A DNA stretch of 64,000 nt, taken from NCBI GenBank assembly GCA_964017185.1, contig OZ024876.1, positions 32,339,778 through 32,403,777 on the forward strand, read 5' to 3'. Below are positions 1 to 12,890 of the stretch, one piece after another. Numbering within the stretch: the stretch's first letter is position 1; each line of letters begins with the position of its first letter. Below the pieces are notes generated by a model, which did not search any database, was not told the DNA's origin, and was given only the letters and a program-made list of their open reading frames with translations. Origin of the DNA: Rugalucina vietnamica (taxonomy: Eukaryota; Mollusca; Bivalvia; Lucinida; Lucinidae). Position numbers and translations under genes: made by a program.

Positions 1-1470
1 ATAAACGTGTTTGACTAGAATGGTAATATACATGTATATAACCCAAGGGCAGGGTCAGAGCAACCTCTGGAGTCAATTTCTTTTTTAAATCATAAAGATT
101 CAGTCCATTTGCCAATTTACTGCAAGTTTTGCCCTTCAAATGACATTGTAACAATTTTCCCCATTCAAATGCGTGGGCAACCTAAGTTGACCTTGCCGTA
201 AAAAAAGGTCATGGTCATCCCAGGGTCATGATTTATATAAACATTGTAGAGCTCCATTGCCTGATGCTTCATGCCAAGTTTCAAACTCATAGGCCTTCTG
301 GTTCTGGAGAAGAAGATTTTTAAAGGTTTTTGCTATTTATAGCCATGGCGGCCATCTTGGTCATGTGACCTTGACTGTATATACAAACTTTCATTCACTC
401 TTCCTAAGAATGTTCCACATAAAGTTTGGCTTTGATTGGCCAAGCGGTTTCAGAGAAGAAGATGTTTGAATATTATGGTCATACACATGTATATAGCCCT
501 GGGGCAGGGGCAGACAACCCTCTGGGCCCAAAATATTTTCATAAACATAAATCTTCTGTCCATTTGCTCATTCTTAGCAAGTTTTTTGCCATTAAATGAC
601 ATTTTCCTATTTTTTCCCATTCAAATGCATGGGCAGCCTAAGTTGACCTTGCTGTAAAAAAGGTCAAGGCCATCCCAGGGTCATGATTTATACAAACTTT
701 GTAGAGCTCAATTGCCTGATGCTTCATGCAAAGTTTCAAAATCATAGGCCTTCTCGTTCTGGAGAAGAAGATTTTTAAAGTTTTAAAGGTTTTTGCTATT
801 TATAGCCATGGCGGCCATCTTGGTCATGTGACCTTGACCATTTATACAAACTTTCATTCACTCTTCCTAACAATGCTCCACATAAAGTTTGGCTCTGATT
901 GGCCAAGCGGTTTCAGAGAAGAAGATGTTTGAATATTATGGTCATACACATGTATATAGCCCCGGGGCAGGGGTGGCAGACAACACTCTGGGCCCAAAAT
1001 ATTTTCATAAACATGAATATTCTGTCCATTTGCTCATTCCTAGCAAGTTTTTTGCCATTAAATGACATTTTCCTATTTTTTCCCATTCAAATGCATGGGC
1101 GGCCTAAGTTGACCTTGCCGTAATAAAGGTCAAGGTCATCCCAGGGTCATGATTTATACAAACTTTGTAGAGCGCCATTGCCTGATGCTTCAGGCCAAGT
1201 TTCAAAATCATAGGCCTTCTGGTTCTGGAGAAGAAGATTTTTAAAAGTTTTTGCTATTTATAGCCATGGCGGCCATCTTGGTCATGTGACCTGGACCATT
1301 TATACAAACTTTCGTTCCCCTTTCCTAAGGATGCTACATATGAAGTTTGGCTTTGATTGGCCTGGCGGTTTCAGAGGAGAAGATCTTTGAAATTGTGGAC
1401 GGACGACGGATGGACGCTGGAGCATGGGTATACTATAAGCTCACCTGTGAGCCTTCGGCTCAGGTGAGCT
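1..1470 (+). mobile_element. Helentron-like non-autonomous element, 5' end outside window; ~460-bp tandem monomers
   Basis: Three monomers of about 460 bp follow one another. Each carries the landmarks 'catggcggccatcttggtc' (near 343, 807 and 1264) and 'ggtttcagag' (near 443, 905 and 1366). The last monomer runs into 'tggacggacgacgg' and a terminal hairpin, GTGAGCC-TTC-GGCTCA, followed by GGTGAGCTAAAAA. The same end is seen at 3904, 8279, 47448 and about 54750. There is no coding capacity; short ORFs here are monomer translations. Hairpin end plus internal tandem repeats fit Helentron/HINE-type elements, which is inference. Confidence 0.7.
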
Positions 1471-1472
1471 AA

Positions 1473-1830
1473 AAAGCTGAGGATTATATCCAAACCACAC
1501 GCACATCTTCAAAGCATGATCAAGACATCTATAAAGTTTCATATGAATCGAAATAAAACTGTAGGAGAAGAAGTTGCGCACACAAGGTGCCAACTGTCCA
1601 TTCACTTTCATTATCAAAATTCCCCAAAAATGACTAAGTTTAAATTGAGAAAAAAGTTTCAAAAATTTATCTGAGGATTATATTCAAACCCCACGCACAT
1701 CTTCAAAGTGATCAAGACATCTGTAAAGTTTCGAAAGAGTCGGAATAAAACTGGAAGAGGAGTTACGCACACAAGGTGCTCACTGTTCATTCACTTTCAT
1801 TACCAAAATGCCCGAAAACTGAGTTCTTCG
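1473..1830. repeat. Two tandem copies of a ~197-bp unit
   Basis: The stretch starting 'ctgaggattatatccaaacc' near 1476 recurs near 1672 with minor changes, including 'cacgcacatcttcaaag', 'gcgcacacaaggtgc' and 'attcactttcatta'. It lies between two hairpin-ended elements. No protein is evident. Confidence 0.7.
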
Positions 1831-1961
1831 TCAAGCCATTTAAAATTACCCTTAGGTCGGTATCATACTTAATTTCTTTTATGGTATTTGGAATATATTC
1901 AGAATGTATATCTGACATCTGATCATAGAAAAAAATTGCAAAAAAGTGATAAAAATTAATA

Positions 1962-3904
1962 CCAGAGGACCAATGGTCCTGTAAACGCTCACCTGAGTCT
2001 GCTTCATATACCAATAAACATATTTGAATATTATGGTATTTAACCCCAGTGCAGGGGCAGATGAAGCCCTTGGGCCGTTTTCTTTTTTCAGAATAATCAA
2101 CATTCTGTCCATTTGCCAATTTCTTGCTGGCTTTTCCCTTCAAATGACATTTTAACAGTTTTTCCCATTCAAATGCATGGGCAACCCATCTTGACCTTGC
2201 CATAAACTTGGTCAAGGTCATCACAGGGTCATGATTTATATATTTATTGTAGTACTTTAGCCATGGATGCATCATGCCAAGTTTCAATGAAATCAATCTA
2301 TTGGTTTCAGAGAAGAAGATATTTGAAGGGTTTTTACCATATATGGGCATGGCGGCCATCTTGGTCATGTGACCTATATTATTAATATATACATTGGTTC
2401 TCCCATCCTATAGATGCCTCACATAAAATTTGGCTTCAATTGGCCAAGTGGTTTCAGAGGAGAAGATGTTTGAATATTATGGTAATATACATGTATATTG
2501 CCCCGGGGTGTGGGCATATGAGCCCTTAGGTCCAATTTTTGTCAAAGTCATTAATATTTAGTCCTACTGCCCATTTCCTGCAAGATTTTCACCTCAAATG
2601 ACTTTTTAAAAGTTTTCCCCATTCCAATGCATTGGCGACCTATGCTGACCTTGTTGTAAAATAAGTCAAGGTCACCACAGGGTCATGATTTATATATACA
2701 TTGTAGTACTTCAGCCATTGGTGCTTCATGCCAAGTTTCTTTGAAATCGGTCCATCAGATTCGGAGAAGATTTTGAAGGGTTTTACCATATATGGGCATG
2801 GCAGCCATCTTGGTCATGTGAACTAGATAATTTATATATACATTAATTCCCCCATTCCATAGATGCTTCACATAAAATTTGGCTTTGATTCGCCAAGCGG
2901 TTTCAGAGGAGAAGATGCTTGAGTATTATGGTAGTATACATGCATATTGCCCCGGGGTGGGGGCAGATGAGCCCCTGGGGTCCAATTTTTGTCTAAATCA
3001 TTAATATTCAGTCCTACTGCCCATTTTCTGCAAGACTTCACTTTAAATGACATTTTAAAAGTTTTTCCTATTCAAATGCATTGGCGACCTATGTTGACCT
3101 TGCCGTAAAAAAGATCAAGGTCATCACAGGGTCATGATTTATATATACACACATGTACATTGTAGAACTTGAGCCATCGATGCTTCATGCCAAGTTTCTT
3201 TGAAATCGATCCACCGGTTCTGGAGAAGATTTTTGAAGGGTTCTTACCATATATGGGCATTGGGGCCTGAATTATTTATATATACATTGATTACCCCTTC
3301 CTATTGATGCTTCACATAAAATTTGGCTATGATTGGCCATGCGGTTTCAGAGGAGATGATGATTGAATATTATGGTAATATACATGTATATTGCCCCGGG
3401 GTGGGGGCATATGAGCCCCTGGGGTCCAATTTTTTTCAGAATCATTAATATTCAGTCCTGCTGCCCATTTCCTGCAAGACTTTCACTTTAAATGACTTTA
3501 AATGACATTTTAAAAGTTTTCCCCATTCAAATGCATTGGCGACTTATGTTGACCTTGCCGTAAAAAAGGTCATCACAGGGTCATGATTTATATAGACATT
3601 GTAGTGCTTGAGCCATTGATGCTTCATGCCAAGTTTCGTTGAAATCAGTCCACCAGTTCTGGAGAAGAAGATTTTTGAAGGGTTTTTACCATATATGGGC
3701 ATGGTGGCCATCTTGGTCATGTGACCTGGATTTCTTATATACACATTGGTTCCCCCTTCCTATAGATGCTTCATATAAAATTTGGCTTTGGTTGGCCAAG
3801 CGGTTTCAGAGAAGAAGATCTTTGAAATTGTGGACGGACGGACGGACGCCGGATCATGGCCATCCTATAAGCTCACCTTGTGAGCCTAACGGCTCAGGTG
3901 AGCT
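1962..3904 (+). mobile_element. Helentron-like element, full-length copy A (1.94 kb)
   Basis: Begins CCAGAGGACCAATGGTCC and ends in the GTGAGCC-TAAC-GGCTCA hairpin plus GGTGAGCT. Between lie about four 450-bp monomers; the third is shortened near 3250. A short stretch near the 5' end, GCTCACCTGAG, is complementary to CTCAGGTGAGC in the 3' hairpin stem, as in Helentron/HINE ends. The copy at 45509-47448 has the same order of monomers, almost the same length and only small differences, so the two are recent relatives. Its ends are fixed by the empty-site comparison at that copy. No transposase or Rep/helicase is encoded. Confidence 0.75.
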
Positions 3905-5180
3905 AAAAAACAAAAACCAGTTCTCTTCTACCCCCTCTTCATTTTGGTGAAGACAAAAAACTAGGGGAAATGTAGCATATTACTTACTTTGATGCAGAAT
4001 TCCAGTCTTTTTTATAAGAGAACATTCTCTATTTTATTAATTGCTGGCCAGCTAATGTTTTCTACTTTTTGTGGCTTTTATTGATACAATCTGTACATCA
4101 ATAAGGAAATTACATATGCATTTATAAATACAATGGTCATGCCGATAAACCGCTTTATCCGCATGACCGTTGGCATTATCGGCAAGACAGTCATGCGGAG
4201 AGCCAGCGCTACAGTTATTGGCTAATGGCACGAAGGAAGTATGAGATTTTCAAACACGCTTAGGGTATGTATGCATTAAACTATTAATTTTGCCATTCAA
4301 TAAATTAATAATGTGTTTAACAGAATTTAACATCTTTGTTAATTATGAATAGTAAAACTAATTTGTTGATTTGATTATTTATTTTGAATGTATTATCCTC
4401 TAACCCCTTGGAGCATCTCGGTTATCCCCGAGTAAGGATATTACCATCATCAGACTCCAATGATAGAACTACACTGCCTGCCACCAACAACCACCTTAAC
4501 ATATTTACTGTATTCCCATTATTGAAGTTATCCTCTTTTTGATGTCATTCAACTTAATCACTTTAGGCTTCTAACAGTAGAGAAAAATATAACAACTGTA
4601 AACGTTGAGACGATTAACCGAAATCACCAAAATCACTATGAAATCACCACAGAAATCACTCTCAAAATTAAGGCTAAGGGCATGTGTTATTGTTATATGG
4701 ACACAATAAAGGATATTATTATAATATTTGAAAAAGAAACTATGTCTACCTGCTCGAGTACACAGGTGATTAACCGAAATCACCATCTAACAGAATTGAA
4801 TTTTGACGATAAACCCAAATCATCTAACAAACAACTAAGCTGTCTTCTAAATAATATATATCAATTAACAAAATTTAATGCAAAATCTATGGCTTTCATT
4901 ATTGAGGACCCAAGGGAAGATTGGATGTTAAGCCAACTGGGCCTCCTCTTTAAATAAAGTCATTATTATTATTATTGAAATGCAATACATGTTAGAAAAA
5001 TTAAGGTTCTTCGTGCGGATCTAAAAAATTTTGGTTGCATCAGTAACGCTCGGCCGCATCACTGAGATTCTGATGATTAACCGAGTAATAATTTTTATTT
5101 TTTCATTTCTGTGTTTCTTTTTCATCTCTTTTCAGATGTGTAGGTTTTCATCCATCTGCATGTCCTATCCTAAAGTAACT
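3905..5180. other. Intergenic; no supported gene
   Basis: AT-rich sequence. An ORF at 4682-4957 (plus) ends in AATAAAG followed by (ATT)n at 4962-4975, like the tail of a degenerate retroelement, but its 91 residues match no family I recognise. Nothing else could be assigned. Confidence 0.5.
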
Positions 5181-5182
5181 TA

Positions 5183-5752
5183 TGCTAGTATCTCACTGGC
5201 ATGCGAATTTCTCACGACTGTTTTGCGAATTTTGTCGCGGACTTTCGCACGACATTCGTGCAAGTGTCGCACGAGTGTCGTGAGAATTTTCATGTGTCGC
5301 AAACTGGTCGTGAAGGTTTTAAACATGTTTAAAAATTTTATGCGATTTTTTTGCCAAAATATTTCGCAAGACTGTCGCGCGACGTTCGTGCGAGTGTCGC
5401 GAACCTGTGCGAGTGTCACACGACAGTTGCGCGACAGTCTTGAGAAAACATGCAAAAACCTCGTGACTATCTGGCGAGAAAATAAAACTAAAGCAACATT
5501 CGTACGAATGTTGTGCGACACTCGCACGAATGTCGCGCGACTGTCGTATGAATTAAAATGAAAATAAGCTACATTCGCAGGAAAGTCGTGAGACAGTCAC
5601 GAGATATTATTTCAAAATAAGACCAAAATTTGCGAATTTGTCGCATAAATGTCTATTCAGTGAGACTGCAGCGTGAAAGTTGTGTTGATATCGTCAATCT
5701 TTGTTGCGAAATAGTCGCGAACTAGTCTCCAGTTGTCGCATTCCAGTGAGAT
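5183..5752. mobile_element. CG-rich palindromic MITE built on GTCGCRCGA motifs
   Basis: Inverted ends: 'tatctcactggcatgcga' near 5190 faces 'tcgcattccagtgagata' near 5735. The inside is made almost entirely of variants of GTCGCGCGAC, CGTGCGAGTGTCGC and CGCACGA in both orientations, so both strands read open by chance over 115-176 codons (5031-5561 plus, 5180-5527 minus). Those ORFs are low-complexity repeat translations, not genes. Confidence 0.65.
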
Positions 5753-6299
5753 AGGGGCTTTAGTGAGAGTTTTCAGTAATTTGATGTAAATCATGCAACA
5801 TGACACTTCTAACGCCTAATATAAATATCCCTCTGTGTATGTTGTTTCAACCTATTTTGACACTTTTGACATCACTGTAGATTTAAGGATGAAAGAACCA
5901 TGTAAAAGATATGCTTATATCCTTAAGTTTGAGTTATGTGGAAAAATATTAATTTAAACTTGTCAAACAATTAATCAACTAGCCACAGAGATTGAAAAGA
6001 CTTAGAAAATGAAAATAAATTGAGGGCCTCATCGGAAGATTAGTTTTTTAGTTTTGTAACTAAATGCGTTACACTCTCAAAATAGATACTATTATTATTA
6101 ATAAATAAATACATCTAGTTATGACAAAAACAAAAAGTAAAGCAAAACATGGCAAAAAAAAAAACAAGTAGCCCACGGGCAACGATCGCTCACCTGAGAG
6201 TCAACAAGTACAGTCACTGGACAAAGTGATTTTTTTTCTTTTTTTATTTGCCCTAAATAGGTATGACGGCCATCTTGGTAATGTTTCAGGTCTATGGCT
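5753..6299. other. Intergenic; no supported gene
   Basis: AT-rich. It includes a copy of 'gctcacctgag' near 6188, the 5' signature of the Helentron-like family, suggesting a truncated start. No coding signal was found. Confidence 0.4.
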
Positions 6300-8279
6300 G
6301 CAATAGTTACCATAGGATTATTGGTCCTGTAAACGCTTACCTGAGACCTAGTTGTCACTTTTCCCCATGTTTCCATGTTTGCCTATGTTTCCAAAATTGA
6401 CCTTGACCTAAATTAATCACATACCTTCATCTACTCTATTAGTTGTTTGCATCTACCACTTTTCAGGTCTCAGGCTGCATTTAGTTTACAAAACATCCAT
6501 TGTTTTCACTTTTTTTCCCATGTAAAAGCCTATGTTTCCAAAATTGACCTTGCCGTAAAATAGGTCAAGGTCATCCTAGGGTCATCATTTTATCAAACTA
6601 TGATGGGCTGCAGTCCCAAATGCTACATACCAAGTTTCGTGAAAATCGGCCTGCCGGTTCTGGATTAGAAGATTTTTGAGTGGTTTTTACCATATGGGCA
6701 TGGCGGCCATCTTGGTCATGTGACCTAGATTTCGGGATCAAACTTTCGTTACCCCTACCCAGAGATGTTCCACATAAAATTTCAGTTTGATTGGCCATGC
6801 GGTTTCAGAGAAGAAGATCTTTGAAAAGTGTGTATAGATGACAGATCGGCCAAGGTCAAGAGATGACCTTGACCTAAATTAATTACATACTTTCATTAGT
6901 TGTTTTGCATCTACCACTTTTCAGGTCTCAGGCTGCAATAGTTTTCATAAAATCCATATTTTTCACTTTTTCCCATGTAAAAGCCTATGTTTCCAAAATT
7001 GACCTTGACGTAAAATAGGTCAAAGTCATCCTAGGGTCATTATTTGATCAAACTATGATGAGCTGGAGTCCCAAATGCTACATACAAGTTTCGTAAAAAT
7101 CGGCCTGCCCGTTCTGGAGAAGAAGATTTTTGAGTGGTTTTTACCATATATGGGCGTGGCGGCCATCTTGGTCATGTGACCCAGATTTCGCGATCAAATT
7201 TTTGTCCCCACTACCCAGGGATGCACCACATAAAATTTCACTTTGATTGGCCAAGCAGTTTCAGAGAAGAAGATCTTTGAAAAGTGTGTATGGATGACAG
7301 ACCCTTCAAGGTCAAGAGATGAACTTGGCCTAAAATAATCACATACCTTCATCTACTCCATTAGTTGTTTGCATTTACCACTTTTCAGGTCTCAGGCTGC
7401 AATAGTTTTCAAAAAATTGCAATTTTCCGCTTTTCGTCTTATAAGTCAATGGAAACTTTAAGTTGCCATAGCAACCAAAGTAGTGGGACATAGACAATAA
7501 AAAACACAAAATTTGTAGAGGCTAATATCATAAGCATGTATGCGAAGTTTCAGCTTCATCCGCCTTACAGCTTCTGAGAAGAAATTTTTCGAAAATTTAC
7601 CCTTTACGTTGCTATAGCAAGCAAACGAATATAAAGCAATTTTGACAAAAGTTGCCTAAAACGGGGAGGACTACTCAATTAACATTTATGTAAAAACAAA
7701 ATTTCAATATCCTCAATGAAACGGCAGAAATTGCAAATTTCCACTTTTTGCCTTATAAGTCAATGGAAACTTCAAGTTACCATAGCAACCAAAGTAGTTG
7801 GACAAAGACAATAAAAAACACAAACTTTGTACAGGCTAATGTCATAAGCATGTATGCTAAATTTCAGCTTCATCCCCCATACGGCTTCTGAGAAGAAGAT
7901 TTTTGAATATTTTTTTCAAAAATTTACCCTTTATGTTGCTATAGCAACCAAATGAATAAAGTGATATTTACAAAAGTTGCCTTAAACGTGAAGGACTACT
8001 CAATAAACATTTATGTAAAAACAAAATTCAAATATCCCCAGCCTGACAACGGAAAATGCCAATTTCCACTTTTCTCCATACAAGTCAATGGAAACTTCAA
8101 GTTGCCATAGCAACCAGAGTTCTTATCCGATCAAGATAAAAAAACACAAACTTTCGTTCCCCCTACCCATGGATGCTCCACATAAGAGAAGAAGATCTTT
8201 GAAAATGTGAACAGACGCACGCACGCCGGCTCGACTACCATACTATAAGCTCCCCATGAGCCTTCGGCTCAGGTGAACT
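6300..8279 (+). mobile_element. Divergent Helentron-like element with older monomers
   Basis: Starts near 'attggtcctgtaaacgctta' (6312) and ends at 'ccttcggctcaggtgaacta'. Inside, units of about 450 bp repeat 'ttgaccttgccgtaaaatag', 'catggcggccatcttggtc' and 'ggtttcagagaagaagatc' at about 6545-6820 and 6995-7280. After these come two diverged units containing 'gccttataagtcaatggaaa' and 'gccatagcaacc' (7435-8110). Same family as 1-1470 and 1962-3904 but more diverged. No protein. Confidence 0.6.
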
Positions 8280-9435
8280 AAAAAAAAAACACACATCAAA
8301 ATTCGATAAATATCAAATAAAATTATAATCTGTTCAAATTCGGTGTTTACACAAAAATCTATTTTAGTCACATGATTGTCCACCTTGATCTGGTCCAAGG
8401 ATTACCTGGTCTATGGAATATCCTGTTTGGTCCATCTGATATTTACTTGGACTGGTCCAAGTCCAGTGGTCCAAGTGGATTTGGTCCAAGGAAATGAGGA
8501 ATACACCTATCCATACTACTAGTATTCATCAACTTAAAATGTATCCATTTTCTAAACATTTAACATTTGAATATCGATTTCCATGTCGTGCTGACAACAC
8601 CGCAAAGCAGCGTTATCGGCACAGCTGTTTTACGGACGGCCAGTTTTTAGTCAGACAGCACTGTACAAATAGCCAATATACTAAAATATATTATATACTA
8701 TACTGTAGGCTAAATACATGTACTTTTATGCACCACTAACTATCTCCGTCTAAATACATGTACTTTTATGGGCCACTAACTATCTCCGTCTATGTTCGTT
8801 ATATACTCAGTTCCTACTGTATCGCGGTAGCTACTGTATCGCGGCATTTGCATATCACGTGAATTTTTGAACCTAGCGGCCCCTACGTTCGACATCTTTC
8901 ACAGCAAACGTCTTACTCTCGATTCTAGCGAAAATTTTGTTTATTGTCATGAATAGTGGAAAGTAAATGTATATTTTTCCAAAAAATATGTAGAATACGT
9001 ATTTTGCACATAGTGGTTACCCCCTTCCCATAAAATGCCCCCTCAGTACCTCAAACACCCGTTGGTTTTATTTTCTTCGAGTCGGGATCTGTCATCTGGA
9101 CGTCACAGATCACGCGCCATTACTAGGTCGCGTTATCTTCTTACATGGAAACTTTTGTATTTGCATTTTAGGTGAACTCCGCGATACAGAAGTCATTTTT
9201 GCCACATGGGTACATAACAACATGGCCGCACAAATGCGGTAGTCACAAAATATTAACAAATGTCTTGTAATTTTCATCATAATAGGCTTACAGGGGAAGG
9301 ATTTTAGAAATTGTTAAGGTAGAATAAATTTCAATGATTGACCATGTGCGTTTGCTTTTTCTGTTTACAAAAGAGCCGCGATACAGTAGGAAGCCAGTAT
9401 ACTGCCATATGTCCTCACGGACATTAATTATGTCC
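8280..9435. other. Intergenic; no supported gene; short 41-bp duplication
   Basis: Contains a direct tandem duplication of about 41 bp around 8712-8793 ('ctaaatacatgtactttt...ctatctccgt'). Three occurrences of 'gcgatacag' or 'tatcgcgg' lie near 8820, 9180 and 9370. No protein or RNA gene could be supported. Confidence 0.45.
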
Positions 9436-9495
9436 GAATCCCTCGTGAAATAATGTCATTGGCATGTTACCAGTAAACTATTCAGATGCAGATGT
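9436..9495 (+). mobile_element. 3'-tail fragment of a LINE
   Basis: 'gtgaaataatgtcattgg' and 'ccagtaaactattcagat' match the 3' untranslated tail of the LINE at 61317-62320 (its bases near 62262-62310). Only about 60 bp remain. Confidence 0.65.
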
Positions 9496-9544
9496 CCTCA
9501 TCTTCCGTATCTCTCGCTAGTGCCTTTAGTGAAAGCCCTTACTT

Positions 9545-10601
9545 GTTATTGATTCTTGATTCTTTTTTGATTCTTGATTTGAAGAGTCTTGAAAGCTCAT
9601 TTGAGCTTGTATACTCTCTCTAAACTTTTCTCTAACCGACTTCGCGTTTCCGGTTCCTGTATTTATAGGTTAAAATAGTCCTTTCAGTATATCTCAGCCA
9701 GATTAAATCTATCTGGCTGTAGGTGTCTGTCTAATCTTGTTTTGAATTTGAGCACTGTGTCACTTGTTACAATTTCCTCAGTAAGAGAGTTCCACATATT
9801 TATACACCTCACTGGAAAAGCGTTTATTCTCAATTTCTTACGACAACTCGGTTTCTGAATCTTAAACAAGTGGCCTCTCGTACAATTGTCATTAAATTCA
9901 ACAAATTTTCCAGGCTCAATATCTTCAAATCCATGAACTATTTTATAAAGTTGTATCAAATCGTAGCGCTTTCTTCTGTAATGTGGCGTGGGAAGATTTA
10001 ATCCCTCTAGTCTTTCACTATATGTTAGATCCTTTAATTCTGGCAATAATTTAGTAGCACGCCTCTGAATGTTTTCTATTAACTGTATATTCTTCTTAGT
10101 GGTTGGAAAATAGACACTCCCGCCATAATCGATTATTGAACGCACTAAACTCTTATAAAGAGTTAAAAATGAGTCTTTATCAAGAGACTTGAAGGATCGT
10201 TTTATAAGGCCCAGTAATTTGTTACATCTATTCACCACATATGTGATATGTTCATTAAATGTCATATTGTTTTGAAACCATATGCCTAGATCTTTCTCAG
10301 TAGAGTCTTTTGGTAATGATTTGAGATTTCCATCTTTGTCAATCAGTTTATAATCATAATCAAATTGTTTGTTTCCATATTCAACCACTTTGCATTTCTG
10401 AACTGAGAATTCAAGCAACCACTTCTTACTCCATTTACTTAACTTTATTAAGTCTCTTTGCAATTTCTCCTGATCCTTTCTCTCAGCAACTGATGTGTAG
10501 ACTTTGGTGTCATCTGCAAAAATCTTGCAGAAGCTCTCTAGACTTTCTGGAATATCGTTGATGTATATTATGAAGAGGACCGGCCCAAGGACCGAGCCCT
10601 G
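9545..10601 (-). mobile_element. 5'-truncated LINE (jockey/CR1-like), reverse-transcriptase C-terminal half
   Basis: One open frame runs from 10601 down to the stop at 9684. It begins inside the RT domain with QGSVLGPVLF, then INDI, the catalytic FADD box (in IFADDTKVYT) and the downstream region with LGIWFQNNMTFNEH and the terminal WNSL segment. The 259-residue ORF at 9684-10463 is only part of this, and its apparent first residue is TTG-encoded leucine, not a start. Palm and thumb are undamaged, but the endonuclease and the first half of RT are missing. Downstream, near 9548-9585, lies a tail of repeated AATCAAG-like units (minus sense), typical of LINEs of this superfamily. The 5' end stops sharply at 10601, where a different LINE fragment begins. 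Confidence 0.85.
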
Positions 10602-10718
10602 AAGTTCGCTTCACTCGTGCGTTCAAGGGACTAATTTTCCCCCCATCCGAACCCCCCTGGTGAAATAATGTCATTTGGCGTGTCACCAGTAAACTATTCT
10701 GATTCTGATTCTGACCAG
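10602..10718 (+). mobile_element. 3' end of a LINE with (ATTCTG)n tail
   Basis: Matches 62212-62310 (the end of the LINE at 61317-62320) nearly base for base, from 'aagttcgcttcactcgtgcg' through 'gtgaaataatgtcatttggc' to 'cagtaaactattc', then three ATTCTG units. It abuts the oppositely oriented LINE at 10601 with no gap, so both elements share a 5'-truncation point. Confidence 0.85.
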
Positions 10719-11759
10719 ATGTAACGTCTTTCCAACTGGAGCATGGGAATATAAAGCTATTTGAGATAAATAAATATCCAAAGTCACCTTAAAATAAAAA
10801 AAAAATGCGCTGCAACACAAGGGGAAAGGAGAAGATTGTGAGTAAAATAATGAAACCCACAACAAATTCAGATATAATCTAAATCACAAAATAGCGCACC
10901 TGTTAAAAAATGTTGATTATTCAGTCGCCATGATAAACAATCACGACTGCCACTGCGGTGAGTCTTATTACCGCAGGATACTGCACGATACTGCAGGATA
11001 CCGCAGGATTGTTCAGGATACCGCAGGATAGAAAAAATACATCAAAATACAGTTCCAAAGTATCATTATAAAACCAAAAATGTGTTTTGGTGACCAACTA
11101 TTGCATTTGGTCAACTTGCAATGATATAAACTAGATGCTGTCTTCGTTTAGTATACCTTAGAGATATACACTGTCTGACTGAATACCACAGGATAGCCAT
11201 ATAAATAGTTAACTTGAAGAGAAAAACATCATAATGCTCTTATTTAACTAAAATCACAATATATTAAGATGTGGTCATCAGATTCTGAAAACAAATATAG
11301 GTCATGTGGGTAATATGTCATGAAAACTAGTTGTGTAGAGTGTCAAATACCCGTTTACAGCGTATACGAGATAGCCATTCAATTTCGCCTGATACCAAAC
11401 TCGCGAGATCGATACCGCAGGATTCCAATAGGCAGGTTAAATGATAAACGAAAAAGGCTTGTTTTGCTTATCTAAAGTCTTAAATTGAATCAAATAAAAT
11501 CATTAAATGAAAACTGTCTGAGACTTTGTATTTGCACTAATAATTTATTTATTTCTATTAAAGTACAAAAGCGTAAACCTCAAGAAATAAGACTGCATAG
11601 GGATCATTTAAAGCAGTCACAAAAAGATGAATTAGTTAAACCTGGTTGTAAATGATAGTAAACAGCATATAAAATATGCATGCAAATTAAGTTTTGCAAT
11701 TATAGTTAGAAAAGTTGAAAATTTGTCATACAATATTTAGAACTATCAAGAGTTAGTGT

Positions 11760-12745
11760 ATCAGTATCAATTAACGCATAGTTGCGTAATACAACACGAT
11801 TATGATACCTTTATATAAACAGATTAATCGATGAGTCGATTAGATGTCATTTAGTATAACAAAAGAAGAAGAAACATTTTTTTCTATATCACATTTGATA
11901 AATTGTAACTTAACTGTTCAACTGTATTGATATTGTTTACCTTTGACTATGAGCGCGGATCTGGTAAAAGGTGTCTTCGGGCATTCAAGTATATTTTGTG
12001 CTATTAAAAATTGAAAAACATCTAAATTTAAAATATTTGGCATGCTCTGATAGTTATGTCTAACTGCTTTGATATTGTAACACATTCCAAGACACATATA
12101 TTTCTTATGAAACAAAGTTGTGTATATCATTTATGTTGCCATGGCAACCGCTGCGCCAGAAGGACTACCCTCATTTTAAAATCCAGAAATACTGTTTGTA
12201 ATGCATGTTTTATCAAACGGTGTGTGAATTTGTGCCTATTGTAAAGTTTATACAGTGGTATAGATGTTGAACTTCAAGAAACACATAAAATTTTGTGAAT
12301 TTTAGTCCTAGCTTCTTTTCACTACAGTGATATAAAGACGTTAACGTCAACAACGTTGAAACGTCATCAACAGTTCTCATGACGTCATGTTTAAACTGCA
12401 CCAACTACACACATTTCATTGCTCATATCTTAGCTATTTGTAAAGATAATCACTTCAAATTTTCAGGACATACTCAGAGAAACTTGGTCTTTCACAAGTA
12501 ATAAATATATTAATTTTGAATTTTCTGCCATAAGACCCCTTTTATCAGATCATGGCCCATATATAAATAAAAATAAATAGATAAAATGCATTTGATAGAC
12601 CAGTCCTAAAACAAAAATTCGAATTATAAGTTTTTGCGCTTAGATTCAAACATTTTCAAATATCAAATATATACATAAAGAAACGCAAACACGTGTTTAA
12701 GTATCAATTAACGCATAGTTGCGTAATACGACACGCTTATGAGGT
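11760..12745. repeat. Direct repeats of ~42 bp bounding a 0.93-kb segment
   Basis: 'tatcaattaacgcatagttg' followed by 'cgtaatac.acacg.ttatga' occurs at about 11767-11808 and again at about 12702-12742, in the same orientation. The segment between them has no supported gene. The pair could mark an insertion or an old tandem duplication inside the larger TIR element. Confidence 0.6.
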
Positions 12746-12749
12746 TACG

Positions 12750-12890
12750 GGACGTTTCGCGCAAAAACCAGTTCCTCCCTGGGACGATTCGACCGGGACG
12801 ATTCGCGCAAAAAATCGAACGGGACGGCTCGCGCAAAAAACTTGGACGATTCGCTCAAAATCAAATTTAGAGGTCGATTCACGCATTTTT
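12750..12890. repeat. Short tandem array of GGGACGATTCGCGCAAAAA-type units
   Basis: About five degenerate units of roughly 20-35 bp: 'gggacgtttcgcgcaaaaa', 'gggacgattcgaccgggac', 'gggacggctcgcgcaaaaa', 'tggacgattcgctcaaaa' and 'gtcgattcacgc'. The ORFs across it (12693-12935 plus, 12745-12975 minus) are repeat translations. Confidence 0.65.

Noticed and set aside
436-1123. Plus-strand ORFs starting MAKRFQRRR
   Set aside because: The same peptide recurs every ~460 bp because the monomer repeats; AT-rich, no homology.
5031-5561. 176-codon plus-strand ORF and its antisense partner
   Set aside because: Low-complexity Cys/Arg/Thr reading of GTCGC repeats; both strands are open for the same reason.
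10602-10718. 5'-inversion (twin priming) of a single LINE as explanation for 9545-10718
   Set aside because: The minus-strand part contains the 3' end and tail of its own family, so the two parts come from different elements.
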